NCBI GenBank assembly: GCA_038199755.1 | Contig: JBBPYR010000039.1 | Coordinates: forward strand, 1 to 56,521 | DNA length: 56,521 nucleotides | From: JBBPYR01 sp038199755 | Lineage (GTDB): Bacteria > Chloroflexota > Ktedonobacteria > Ktedonobacterales > Ktedonobacteraceae | Direction of reading: 5' to 3' | Shown: positions 1 to 7,635 of the stretch, piece after piece | Position numbering within the stretch: the stretch's first letter is position 1 | Layout of the letters: every line of letters starts with the position of its first letter | Position numbers and translations under genes: made by a program | Notes under the pieces: generated by a model | The model's database searches: none | Told to the model about the DNA's origin: nothing | The model's input: only the letters and a program-made list of their open reading frames with translations

Positions 1-222
1 ATTCATCCTGCTTATCAAAGGCAAAGCATCGGCAAACGCCTAATTTCACGGCTACTAGAAGCAATTGCCCATATCGAAACTGTCACGTTGTTCTGCGAAG
101 TCGACCTCATACCCTTTTATGAAAAGCTCGACTTTCGCGCCTTGCCCGCCCAGGTTGTAATGCACCGTAAAAATGATAGAAACTTTAGTGACGCACACCC
201 TGCCCATACAGCAAATACGTAG
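1..222 (+). CDS. GNAT-family N-acetyltransferase, C-terminal part
   Basis: Reading frame 1 is open from the first base to a TAG at 220-222 and gives 73 residues. It begins with HPAYQRQSIGKRL, which matches the acetyl-CoA pyrophosphate-binding loop of GNAT enzymes (consensus Q/R-x-x-G-x-G/A; here the first Gly is replaced: R-Q-S-I-G-K). It continues with FCEVDLIPFYEKLDFRAL, the usual beta-bulge 'A..FYEKLGF' near the end of the fold. The start lies outside the window, so only about half of a typical 150-residue GNAT protein is seen. It overlaps the convergent methyltransferase gene by 38 bases. The substrate cannot be told. The frame and motifs make the family call fairly safe. Confidence 0.75.
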   Translation: MHPAYQRQSIGKRLISRLLEAIAHIETVTLFCEVDLIPFYEKLDFRALPAQVVMHRKNDRNFSDAHPAHTANT

Positions 223-886
223 CTGTTTCACGTACAATCACATCTAAATCTGCACGAGCGCAACGCGCCATCAGATCGGCAGGGTCGTAGAAATTTTTGA
301 CGATCTCAAAGGTACGCCCATCATTCAAAATGCGCGTCATCACCTGGCTATCCTGCTCTGGCAACGACTGATTAATTGCAGTACTACTAGGTTCACGCCG
401 CCCATCGACGAAGAAGACTTTGCCGCCCGGACTGAGCATGGCAGCAACAGAACTCAAAAAGGCATCAAGCCGCTCTAGTGGTACATGTGATATCCAGAAG
501 CAAAATATGACGGCATCATAGCTATGCGCAGGCCGCCAGGAGAAAAGGTCGGCCTGTACATAGGTAACACGCTCACTCGCAAGCTTCGCTCGGTTGATCT
601 CAATCATCTCTACGGAGGCATCAACGGCGGTGACAGTAGCAGCAGTGCGCAGCAGACACTCAGTCCAGATGCCCGTACCCGGAGCAAGCTCAAGTGCATC
701 TCCAGAAAGTTGGAAAGCAGCAAGTACCGCGAAGACTTCATCCACCTCAGCGCGCCAGCGGGCGTTCAATACTGGGCCTTGATCGTAGCGTCCCTGGCGA
801 TAAAACCATTGATCGTACTCACGAGCGCGCTCTTGATAGTACGTCTTCATCTCTTGTAACACCTGATCAGAAACGGGCTGCTGCAT
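185..886 (-). CDS. Class I SAM-dependent methyltransferase
   Basis: Encodes about 233 residues. The SAM-binding motif I is LELAPGTGIWT (about residues 65-76), followed by the acidic motif II end VTAVDASVEMI and a motif IV region SYDAVIFCFWISHVP. This is the methyltransferase_11/25 pattern of small-molecule methyltransferases. I place the start at the ATG at 886 because AGAGGT sits 9 bases before it; a TTG two codons upstream is the alternative. The coding end overlaps the convergent GNAT gene. A 64-codon membrane ORF ends 36 bases upstream on the same strand and may be co-transcribed. The acceptor substrate is unknown. Confidence 0.85.
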   Translation of the reverse strand: MQQPVSDQVLQEMKTYYQERAREYDQWFYRQGRYDQGPVLNARWRAEVDEVFAVLAAFQLSGDALELAPGTGIWTECLLRTAATVTAVDASVEMIEINRAKLASERVTYVQADLFSWRPAHSYDAVIFCFWISHVPLERLDAFLSSVAAMLSPGGKVFFVDGRREPSSTAINQSLPEQDSQVMTRILNDGRTFEIVKNFYDPADLMARCARADLDVIVRETATYLLYGQGVRH

Positions 887-928
887 CGGCAAACTACCTC
901 TTTCTTTCCAATGGATGATAGCACTGAC

Positions 929-1123
929 TTAATCACCAGTGGCACGATCAATCAGCCCACGTTCACGCGCAACATGTTCGCTTAAACGAAAAATACCCCA
1001 ACAAGCCACGCAGGTGATACAGGTTGTCACTAGCAACCATACGATAATCTGTGCGGTGTTCGCAAGTGGAAATGACACGCCAACAGCATTCCCCAGCAAG
1101 GCACGTCGGATCAGTTCACCCAT
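929..1123 (-). CDS. Small hypothetical membrane protein
   Basis: A 64-codon frame with one long hydrophobic stretch (about residues 20-45, rich in I, V, L, W and C) followed by a charged tail, as expected for a one- or two-helix membrane protein. It lies 36 bases upstream of the methyltransferase gene on the same strand. No good ribosome binding site is visible before the ATG, and I do not recognise a family. The frame could be chance, so confidence is low to moderate. Confidence 0.4.
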   Translation of the reverse strand: MGELIRRALLGNAVGVSFPLANTAQIIVWLLVTTCITCVACWGIFRLSEHVARERGLIDRATGD

Positions 1124-1199
1124 TTAGCCGGTAAAGTAACGAGAAGCGAGACATCATGCGTTTGTACAAAGAGAATAGCTTCAGAAAGTAGTAAATGAC

Positions 1200-2189
1200 A
1201 TGCCTAACAAAATTCACGTTCCCAATAGCAAATTACTTAACGGCCTCCTTCTCCTTTGTGTTGCAGCAATATTGCTTTCCTGCTCCCAGCAGCCAGCGCA
1301 ATCGCATGCGCCAGTAGGCCCAACGCTCCCGACGGCCACGCCACAACCGCCAACAGCCTATCGTGTGCTTTTCGATAACGCGCACCATGAGACATCGGGT
1401 AATGCCGACTGGGTGATTAGCAGTAGCCAACCCAATCCGCTGGGAGAAAACCCACATCCACGTGTGGAAGCGGATTGGACAGGGGGATTGAGCGCATGGG
1501 GAGTCGCGTTACAACGCACAGGCCGCTACAGCCTCAAGACCAATCGCTATGCGCTCACCTACGGCAATCACAGTAATCCGCTCGACCTAACACAATTTAA
1601 TGCCCTTATTTTGCCTGAACCGAACATCCCCTTCACTGCCAGCGAAAGTGTCGCTATTCTTACTTTCGTACATGACGGTGGTGGCCTCTTCATGATCGCC
1701 GACCACGATGGCAGTGACCGCGACCACGATGGCTACGATTCGCTGCACATCCTCAACATGCTCATGAACAATAGCAGTGCGGGGAAAGATGTCTTTGGCA
1801 TACAATTTGATGTGCAGAATATCTACTATGCCAACCCACACAATGATACACCCAATCCCGACCCTCTGCTGTCCGGCCCCTTTGGCACTGCACGCGGCAG
1901 CATCATTCGCAGTGGCACGACTGAAACGCTCTACCCGCAGGATAACCCAAATGTGCATGGAGTAATCTATCTCAGCAATGTATCCAATCGGGGAACAACT
2001 GGCGTTTTTGTGGCACGCAGTCTCTATGGCAAGGGGCGTGTCATCGCCGTTGGGGACAGTTCAGCAATTGATGACGGCACCTGTGCTGGTCAAGATCGTT
2101 GTGAAGATGGCTGGGACGATCCGGCGGGGCAGGACAATATCCTGTTCCCCAACGGCACAGCATGGCTCGCTGGCGACATAGGGCATTAG
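1200..2189 (+). CDS. Secreted lipoprotein with GATase-like/ThuA-like fold (hypothetical)
   Basis: Encodes 329 residues. The N-terminus is a lipoprotein signal: positive region, hydrophobic core and the lipobox LLSC with Cys at about residue 28, then a Pro/Thr/Gln-rich linker to residue 50. The mature domain starts YRVLFDNAHHETSGNADWVI and has an alternating beta/alpha layout with LILPEPNIPFTASESVAIL, FVHDGGGLFMIADHDGSDRDHDGYDS and GRVIAVGDSSAIDDGT, reminiscent of the DUF4350/GATase-like domains found in secreted proteins. An Asp/His-rich patch (residues about 167-178) could bind a metal. It is convergent with the TfoX-like gene, overlapping by 4 bases. The function is unknown; surface location is the firm part of the call. 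Confidence 0.75.
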   Translation: MPNKIHVPNSKLLNGLLLLCVAAILLSCSQQPAQSHAPVGPTLPTATPQPPTAYRVLFDNAHHETSGNADWVISSSQPNPLGENPHPRVEADWTGGLSAWGVALQRTGRYSLKTNRYALTYGNHSNPLDLTQFNALILPEPNIPFTASESVAILTFVHDGGGLFMIADHDGSDRDHDGYDSLHILNMLMNNSSAGKDVFGIQFDVQNIYYANPHNDTPNPDPLLSGPFGTARGSIIRSGTTETLYPQDNPNVHGVIYLSNVSNRGTTGVFVARSLYGKGRVIAVGDSSAIDDGTCAGQDRCEDGWDDPAGQDNILFPNGTAWLAGDIGH

Positions 2190-2539
2190 GGTAGACGCTC
2201 AACTTTTGAAGCGACGAACGCCATTGCTTCTCTTGTCAAGGCTAGCCATTCTTCAGTGGACATTGATGCTATAATTATCCATTCCTTCATGAGTCGGCCA
2301 TCACGACGAGGATCAAAGCGTTCGCCTGCTCCCGCAGCAACGAGCGCATCTACACGCAGCTTCGGAAGCTTGACAACGAGCTTGCCTCTTGAGAGCATGG
2401 CGAAGATTTTACCATGAACCTTTAGTTCTGATGAGCCGAACCCTTTCCCTGCTTGTGGGGGAGTGACGTTCGCATTGCTGAGTAGCTCTTCGACAATCGT
2501 CGCATAACACTCTTCTGGAGTAGGGGATGTATGATACAT
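2186..2539 (-). CDS. TfoX/YjbR-like domain protein
   Basis: Encodes 117 residues. The core GKGFGSSELKVHGKIFAML followed by LVVKLPKLRVDALVAAGAG and RLMKEWIII is the TfoX N-terminal/MmcQ-YjbR-like pattern often seen in small stand-alone actinobacterial and Chloroflexota proteins. Family members are small alpha/beta proteins; most have no assigned reaction. The start at 2539 is supported by GGAGGT about 11 bases upstream. The gene ends 4 bases inside the convergent lipoprotein gene. It follows carA on the same strand after a gap of 86 bases and so could be read through from carA, but nothing links the functions. Confidence 0.7.
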   Translation of the reverse strand: MYHTSPTPEECYATIVEELLSNANVTPPQAGKGFGSSELKVHGKIFAMLSRGKLVVKLPKLRVDALVAAGAGERFDPRRDGRLMKEWIIIASMSTEEWLALTREAMAFVASKVERLP

Positions 2540-2625
2540 AGAAAGGAATACCTCCGGGTATTTGCTGAGAGAACAAATTTTCTATCAGTACTATTCTACC
2601 ACAAGAGGTATTCCTGCCAAGTTCA

Positions 2626-3801
2626 CTACATGACTTGCTCTAGAAAGTAGTCAAAGATCCATTCGGTATCTAAGGGGCCTGGATTGGCCTCTGGATGGAA
2701 CTGCACCGACATGAATGGTAGTGAAGTGTGTTTAATGCCTTCGTTGCTGCCATCATTTGCATTCGTAAACCAGGGTTGAAAGTTGGGCGGAACGGTACCA
2801 ACGGCAAAACCATGATTTTGTGTGGTGATGTAGCAACGCTTGCTATCTTGCATGATGCAAGGTTGGTTCTGGCTTCTATGCCCGAATTTGAGCTTATAGG
2901 TGTCACCACCCGCCGCGAGAGCTAGCAATTGATTACCCAGACAAATGCCAAGCACGGGTATTTCACGCTGCATCGCTGTTTTGAGGGTCTCAATCGTCTT
3001 CAACGCCATCTTGGGATTGCCCGGCCCGTTAGAAACGATAATCGCATCGAAGGCAAAATCCGTCTCAGGCGAAAACAGATCCCAGTCCCACGGCACCGTC
3101 ACCACCCGCACACCGCGTTGTGTCAACATACGCACGATGTTACGTTTGGCTCCACAGTCAATCAAGGCTACCGTTTTCGTTCCCTGACCCTCTTTTTTGA
3201 TGATGCCGGTTGATACGCGCTCCACAAGATTCGTTTCATTTGGGTTCACAAAGGGAATATCGTGTTCAAACACCATCTTGCCTAGCATTGAGCCATAAGT
3301 GCGCAAATGCTGTGTGAGTCGGCGCGTGTCTTTGATCTCTAGCGCGGGTATACCCTCGCTGCGTAGCCACTCGCTAAGCGTCATGACGCTCTCGACATGC
3401 GACGGAGTATCAATATAATTCGACACGACCAAACCTGCGATATGGATATGATCGTCTTCCCATAGCTCGCTCACGGGAACCCCGTAGTTGCCAATCAGGG
3501 GATACGTCATGGTTAATATCTGGCCTGTAAAAGAGGGGTCAGTAAAGGCTTCGGGGTAGCCAACCATGCCTGTGCTAAAGACCACCTCACCCGCCATCGC
3601 TCTATGAGCACCGAACGAGATGCCCTCAAATGTTGTGCCATCCTCTAGCACAAGTTTGCCACGGCGCACTTTGCTAGCTCCTTGCACGAAGCTACTAGCA
3701 TTGGCTTCGTCAGTGCTTTGCAGAGCAATTTGTGTCTGTTGCTCAAGATTTTCTGCAATAGTGGCCTGTGTTTGTTTTCTCTCTTGGATATGTATAGTCA
3801 T
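2626..3801 (-). CDS. carA: Carbamoyl-phosphate synthase small (glutaminase) subunit
   Basis: Encodes 391 residues. It hydrolyses glutamine and passes ammonia to the large subunit to make carbamoyl phosphate for arginine and pyrimidine synthesis. The N-terminal CarA domain is clear (GKLVLEDGTTFEGISFGA, TGMVGYPEAFTDPSFTGQI). The class I glutamine amidotransferase domain has the nucleophile Cys in PVLGICLGNQLL and the His/Glu pair in VQFHPEANPGP. A 45-residue polar N-terminal extension precedes the domain. GAGGAGAAG lies 6 bases before the ATG. No carB follows, so the large subunit must be encoded elsewhere. Upstream are a 46-codon ORF and a T-box leader, implying control by tRNA charging. Confidence 0.95.
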   Translation of the reverse strand: MTIHIQERKQTQATIAENLEQQTQIALQSTDEANASSFVQGASKVRRGKLVLEDGTTFEGISFGAHRAMAGEVVFSTGMVGYPEAFTDPSFTGQILTMTYPLIGNYGVPVSELWEDDHIHIAGLVVSNYIDTPSHVESVMTLSEWLRSEGIPALEIKDTRRLTQHLRTYGSMLGKMVFEHDIPFVNPNETNLVERVSTGIIKKEGQGTKTVALIDCGAKRNIVRMLTQRGVRVVTVPWDWDLFSPETDFAFDAIIVSNGPGNPKMALKTIETLKTAMQREIPVLGICLGNQLLALAAGGDTYKLKFGHRSQNQPCIMQDSKRCYITTQNHGFAVGTVPPNFQPWFTNANDGSNEGIKHTSLPFMSVQFHPEANPGPLDTEWIFDYFLEQVM

Positions 3802-3849
3802 CTACTTCTCCTCATGTGCAAACATGCATGTTCAGCAAGTATGGTAGTA

Positions 3850-3990
3850 TTAGTAGTTTTCAACGGCTGTAAGCATGGCTTCAACATGAAAACAAACACG
3901 CGGGAATGCGGGAAAAAGGGGAGTGAAAAGAAGGCTGTCTTCCTCACTGAAGTTGAGAGAAGTCATGGTTAACTGTGTGTTTTGCTTCAT
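3850..3990 (-). CDS. 46-residue ORF between T-box and carA
   Basis: The frame runs from an ATG at 3988-3990 to TAA at 3850-3852. It is preceded by AAGGAG 8 bases upstream, a better ribosome binding site than most in this window. The peptide begins MKQNTQLTMTSLNF, has a Phe/Pro/Leu-rich centre (LLFTPLFPAFP) and ends AVENY; it contains no run of one amino acid, so it is not a classical attenuator peptide. It lies 46 bases after the T-box terminator and 48 bases before carA, so it would be the first cistron translated after antitermination. It may be a real small protein, a translational-coupling ORF or a relic. I know no family for it. Confidence 0.5.
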   Translation of the reverse strand: MKQNTQLTMTSLNFSEEDSLLFTPLFPAFPRVCFHVEAMLTAVENY

Positions 3991-4036
3991 TTGCTATGCT
4001 CCTTCAATACGGAATTACGCGGAAGAAGCAGGGCAT

Positions 4037-4075
4037 AAAAAAATCCCGCCCCTTCCTTGAATTGAAGGGACGAGA
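4037..4075 (-). terminator. T-box-controlled intrinsic terminator
   Basis: On the minus strand 4075-4064 pairs with 4055-4044 (12 pairs, three G-U) around an 8-base loop and is followed by seven T residues (4043-4037). The 5' arm overlaps the CTCGTCCC end of the T-box element, so antiterminator and terminator exclude each other. Confidence 0.85.
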
Positions 4076-4355
4076 GTAGGAGTTTCGAGGAAGTATTTCC
4101 TTGATCGCTACACCCGTGGTGCCACCCATCTTGTCATCATTGCGAAAACAACGACGACCACTTTAGCGGTTGTTGCACTGCGTGGGAACCACCCACCTGC
4201 TCCTACTTGTCTTAAAAGACTTTCTTCGGAGAGCCGCTGGCGAATGCGTTCTGAGCTAGCATATCTCTCCCGAACTCTCACTCTGTTTCGGGTCGCTGTC
4301 GATCACCATGCTCATACTAATTTCGTTAAGCGCGGGCCAAATTGTATTCTTGTTG
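4037..4355 (-). promoter_or_regulatory. T-box riboswitch leader upstream of carA
   Basis: Read on the minus strand, 4129-4111 is TGGGTGGCACCACGGGTG, the T-box antiterminator sequence that pairs with an uncharged tRNA 3' end. UGGC would pair with a tRNA whose discriminator base is G. It is followed by CTCGTCCC and a terminator, the standard order. Upstream is a stem I-like hairpin CCCGAA...UUCGGG (about 4292-4267) with AGUGAGAG in its loop. A possible specifier GAA-CGC-A at about 4250 would read arginine, fitting carA, but I cannot fold the leader, so this codon is a guess. A second element GGGTGGTTCCCACG at about 4180-4196 resembles the T-box and forms its own short hairpin. Confidence 0.85.
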
Positions 4356-4361
4356 CCTGTA

Positions 4362-4390
4362 ATGATACCAGCATACAAAGGGAAAGTCAA
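4362..4390 (-). promoter_or_regulatory. Promoter for the T-box/carA transcript
   Basis: Minus strand: TTGACT (4390-4385), 17-base spacer, TATCAT (4367-4362). The start point would be near 4355, giving a leader of about 320 bases to the terminator, the expected size for a T-box. Confidence 0.6.
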
Positions 4391-4526
4391 GGATTTTATG
4401 CTTGTCTGATAGCTCACAATAGATTTTATGTAGGAATTACACAAAGGTAGTAGTGCATTCTATATACATCCGTGACATTTAGAAGGAGTGACTGAATAAC
4501 TGTTAAACAGGCTGACTAGCGAAAGC

Positions 4527-5261
4527 TCAGAGCAACTCTTCGCGAATAAGGCCATGACGAAGCGCGAAACGCACCAGTTGCGTAATGTCGTGCAAGCCCA
4601 GTTTCTCCATCACACTTGCACGATGCGCCTGCACCGTTTTTATGCTGATCGTCAAGGCATCAGCGATCTCTTGATTGGTGTGTCCCTCTGCCACCTGTGT
4701 CAGCACTTCCATTTCGCGGCGCGTCAAGACCGCTAACTCGTGACTCACCTTGTTGAGAGGAACACCGTCGTCGTTCAGAGTCGTGCTTCCTCCCGGTGTT
4801 GAAGCTTCTTCAAAAGGCGTGACATACGCCCGGATCAAAGCTTTCGCCAAGCCTGGATACAAAAACGCGCCACCGTGCGCTATTGCTCGAATAGCGGCAT
4901 GCAGGTCTGAAGGTGCGGCCTTCTTCACAAGATAGCCAGCCGCACCAGCGCGCAGGGCTTGCAAAAAATAGTCTTCGCTTTCATGCATGGTTAGTATGAG
5001 TACCTGTGTTAATAGGTGTTGGCTTCGGATGCGCCGACACGCTTCTAAGCCATCCATCTCTGCCATGCTGATATCGAGCACAAGCACATCTGGCAGCAGT
5101 TCGCTTGCTAACGCGACTGCTGCTACGCCTGTTCGCGCCTCGCCAATCACCTGAATATCGGGCTGCAAACCCAACAGCATCTTTAAGCCCTGACGCAGGA
5201 TATCATGGTCATCGACAAGCACCACACGAATAATGTACGCGGCAGGTTGTTCATGAGGCAT
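4527..5261 (-). CDS. NarL/FixJ-type response regulator
   Basis: Encodes 244 residues. The receiver domain has the acidic pair VDDHD near residues 16-20, the phosphoacceptor in DVLVLDISMAEMDG and the switch Lys in YLVKKAAPSD. A LuxR-type HTH closes the protein (LTRREMEVLTQVAEGHTNQEIADALTIS, KTVQAHRASVMEKLG). Its start overlaps the end of the histidine kinase gene by 11 bases, so the two are translationally coupled partners. It is the last gene of the CopC-YtkA-kinase-regulator set. The targets are unknown; autoregulation of the set is plausible. Family call is firm. Confidence 0.93.
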   Translation of the reverse strand: MPHEQPAAYIIRVVLVDDHDILRQGLKMLLGLQPDIQVIGEARTGVAAVALASELLPDVLVLDISMAEMDGLEACRRIRSQHLLTQVLILTMHESEDYFLQALRAGAAGYLVKKAAPSDLHAAIRAIAHGGAFLYPGLAKALIRAYVTPFEEASTPGGSTTLNDDGVPLNKVSHELAVLTRREMEVLTQVAEGHTNQEIADALTISIKTVQAHRASVMEKLGLHDITQLVRFALRHGLIREELL

Positions 5262-6333
5262 TGCGATCTTCTTCTATTCTGGTGGGTAATGGCAAAAAAG
5301 CTTGTACGGTCGTTCCCTGCTGTGATTGCGCTTGTACGGTGAGCGTTCCGTTCAGCAAAACAACTCGCTCGCGCATGCCGCGCACACCCAAGCCCTGTAT
5401 AGGCTGAGTCATATCAAACCCCTGACCATCATCTGTGACACTAAGTATCAGAGAGCGTTCATCTTGCCCCAGCCTGAGTCGCACCTGTTGAGCGTGTGCA
5501 TGCCGTGCTATGTTCGTTAAGCATTCCTGGACTATACGAAAGAGTGTTATCTGGTAAATATGCGGTAACGAGTGCAGGTATGTTTCACTCAATGCGGGGT
5601 CTAGCTGCAACGAAACGCCTAGATGCAAACGTTGCCGACTATCTTCTACCAGCCAACGCAATGCTGCTGCTAAACCAAGATCATCTAATACGGCTGGTCG
5701 AAGTTGCTGTGCTAACACGCGCGTATTTTCAAGCGTGTGCTGTGTCAGTTGCACTAGTTGTTTGAGGCCCATTAGCAGTTGGCCACGTAGTTCACCAATC
5801 GTGCTATCATCCGCCATACCCGCTACCCCTTGCTGCAAGACTTCCGCATGCACCAGCAATGCCGTCAGATTCTGGCTGGTCTCATCGTGCAGTTCACGAG
5901 CAATGCGCCTACGCTCCTCTTCGTGCGCTTGCAGAATAAGTAGAGCCTGCTCTTTACGCGCACCTTCCAGGCGATCTAACATGCTATTAAAGGCTTGCGC
6001 AAGCTCTCCTATCTCTGGGTCGCGGGCAATGGCGGCGCGTGTTTCCGTTTTGCCAGCACTAATCACACGAATAGTAGTCATAAGATTGAACAAGGGGCGA
6101 AAGCTCGCACGCAGTAGCAACACCGTAATACTCAGGCTTAGCAGCGTAGCCAACACGAGAAAACTGGTGTCAATAAGATAATGGTGAGCCTCTAAGCTAT
6201 GGCTTGTCACCCATAATCCAGCCAACGCCTCCCCTAGCAGCATCACACAATTGACAACAATTACTTTTTCAAAGAGAGAAAACTGCAAACTTCCTCGCTT
6301 TTTCCAATGCTGAGCGATGCCGTTTCTCGCCAT
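5251..6333 (-). CDS. Membrane histidine kinase (HAMP, HisKA_3, HATPase)
   Basis: Encodes 360 residues. Two hydrophobic segments (about 22-42 and 54-75) enclose only a dozen residues outside the membrane, so there is almost no periplasmic sensor. A HAMP linker follows (LFNLMTTIRVISAGKTETRA...IGELAQAFNSMLDRLEG). The phosphoacceptor His149 lies in ERRRIARELHDETSQNL, typical of NarX/DesK kinases, and the ATPase has VQECLTNIARHAHA and DDGQGFD. GAGAGGAAG precedes the ATG. It overlaps its response regulator by 11 bases and follows the YtkA-like gene by 92 bases. The minimal sensor suggests it detects membrane state or a signal relayed by the exported CopC/YtkA proteins. Confidence 0.92.
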   Translation of the reverse strand: MARNGIAQHWKKRGSLQFSLFEKVIVVNCVMLLGEALAGLWVTSHSLEAHHYLIDTSFLVLATLLSLSITVLLLRASFRPLFNLMTTIRVISAGKTETRAAIARDPEIGELAQAFNSMLDRLEGARKEQALLILQAHEEERRRIARELHDETSQNLTALLVHAEVLQQGVAGMADDSTIGELRGQLLMGLKQLVQLTQHTLENTRVLAQQLRPAVLDDLGLAAALRWLVEDSRQRLHLGVSLQLDPALSETYLHSLPHIYQITLFRIVQECLTNIARHAHAQQVRLRLGQDERSLILSVTDDGQGFDMTQPIQGLGVRGMRERVVLLNGTLTVQAQSQQGTTVQAFLPLPTRIEEDRNAS

Positions 6334-6424
6334 AACGCTCTTCCTCTCAAGCCAGCAAGCTATGGGTGGGTGATCATTACACGTCCCTTACTATACGCCA
6401 CTATACGTCGCTATCCACGCCTGG

Positions 6425-6808
6425 TCAAGGTATCTGCAAAAGCAGCGTTTTCTGTGAAGGTGTAAATCCATCGGCCTGGGCGTGAACGGTAATTGACCAA
6501 GGGCCAGACATCGTAAAGTAAGCAGCAACCAGATAGTCGCCACCACCAATAGCACGCAATAGCCGTGTGTTCCCAGCCATTTGCATATTAGTCATGCGCG
6601 CAACCGAAGCAATCTGAGCCTGATCGATGGGAGTACCATCAGTATCCATCAAATGTACACGGAACACGGCCCGGCCAGGAATTGCTTCTTGTTGCTCTAC
6701 ATGCACCTGCAAAACCGCAGGTGCATGGGTTGGCACGAATAGTGCAATAGCAAGCAAACTTATACAGGTAGCAGCCAATAACAACCAGAAGACAGGGCGT
6801 ACTCGCAT
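6425..6808 (-). CDS. YtkA/FixH-like exported protein
   Basis: Encodes 127 residues from the ATG at 6808, chosen because AAGGAGGG lies 9 bases before it; an upstream start would add ten residues. One N-terminal membrane helix or uncleaved signal (VFWLLLAATCISLLAIALF) is followed by a small beta domain with PGRAVFRVHLMDTDGTPIDQAQIA, ARMTNMQMAGN, GGDYLVAAYFTMSGPWSITVHA. That is the YtkA-like (FixH-like) pattern found beside copper proteins. The Met-rich ARMTNMQM could bind Cu(I), an inference. It sits between CopC and the kinase on one strand. Confidence 0.75.
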   Translation of the reverse strand: MRVRPVFWLLLAATCISLLAIALFVPTHAPAVLQVHVEQQEAIPGRAVFRVHLMDTDGTPIDQAQIASVARMTNMQMAGNTRLLRAIGGGDYLVAAYFTMSGPWSITVHAQADGFTPSQKTLLLQIP

Positions 6809-6863
6809 TGACAAACACCCTCCTTTCTCCTCCCACACTGTTTAACATACTACCATAGAACAA

Positions 6864-7526
6864 TCATGGTTGCCGCTGCGCTGGTTCCTCTTCCTGCGTC
6901 TGAACGGAAGGAGCCGCCGATGTTCCTTTGCGTGCAGCAGACAACGCCATGCTGCGACCAACACCAAGACCGCCACTCAGTCCTACGATCAGGGCAACCA
7001 AACCCACGATTACAACAGGTAGCGCAGGAAAACTACTGCTATTGCTGGTACCACCGTTGCTCGCGACTGGCGTCTGCTTCACCGTCGGCGTCGCAGCAGC
7101 CACAGCCGCGTTCGCTTTTACTGTAAAGACAAATGCACCAGCATCTGGATCGCCATCAGCGGCAGAAACGGTTTTCCATTGCACGACATACACACCATCG
7201 CCCGATGGCTTGATGGTAATCGCCATTTGTAAAGGATTGTTCAGCGAGACCTTGGCATCTCCCTGGCTAATCAGATCACCACTGGGAGCATAGACGTACA
7301 GGTTACTGAGCTTTGGATTAGGGTTAATATTCTCAGCGCACACAACGGTAACAGTCGTTGGTGCTTGAGTAATCGTCGCGCCAATGCTAGGAGTGGCACT
7401 CAGCACTTTTGCGTGGGCAGGGGCGGCAAAGGCCGTTCCCGCTACTATCGCGAGCAGAGCTATACAGGCACAAGTGGACAGCACAGTGTAGACAAGCATA
7501 CGAGGCATTTTCATAAGTCGCTTCAC
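6864..7526 (-). CDS. CopC-domain copper-binding exported protein
   Basis: Encodes about 220 residues; the first codon is GTG at 7526, with an in-frame ATG at 7514 as alternative. A signal peptide ends near AFAAPAHA, and the mature protein begins AHAKVLSATPSIGATI, the CopC/YcnJ start in which the first His can bind Cu(II). The domain runs to VQWKTVSAADGDPDAGAFVFTVK (about residue 135). A Thr/Ser/Asn-rich linker leads to a C-terminal membrane helix (ALPVVIVGLVALIVGLSGG) with a polar cytoplasmic tail. It is the first of four same-strand genes ending in a two-component pair. Unlike YcnJ it has no CopD part. Confidence 0.85.
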   Translation of the reverse strand: MKRLMKMPRMLVYTVLSTCACIALLAIVAGTAFAAPAHAKVLSATPSIGATITQAPTTVTVVCAENINPNPKLSNLYVYAPSGDLISQGDAKVSLNNPLQMAITIKPSGDGVYVVQWKTVSAADGDPDAGAFVFTVKANAAVAAATPTVKQTPVASNGGTSNSSSFPALPVVIVGLVALIVGLSGGLGVGRSMALSAARKGTSAAPSVQTQEEEPAQRQP

Positions 7527-7635
7527 ATCTTTCTTTTTTTAAGAGTAGACAGCGCAAGATGCATTTCTCATACACCACAAGCGTTGCTTATACAGCATAA
7601 GCCAGGTGGAAGCTCCTGTCTATTAGGATGAATAC

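Noticed and set aside
3850..3990. Attenuator leader peptide for arginine or pyrimidines
   Set aside because: The peptide has a single arginine codon and no run of any codon; terminator lies before, not after, the ORF.
4256..4444. 62-codon minus-strand ORF
   Set aside because: It covers the T-box promoter and stem I region; no ribosome binding site or family, so it is a chance frame.
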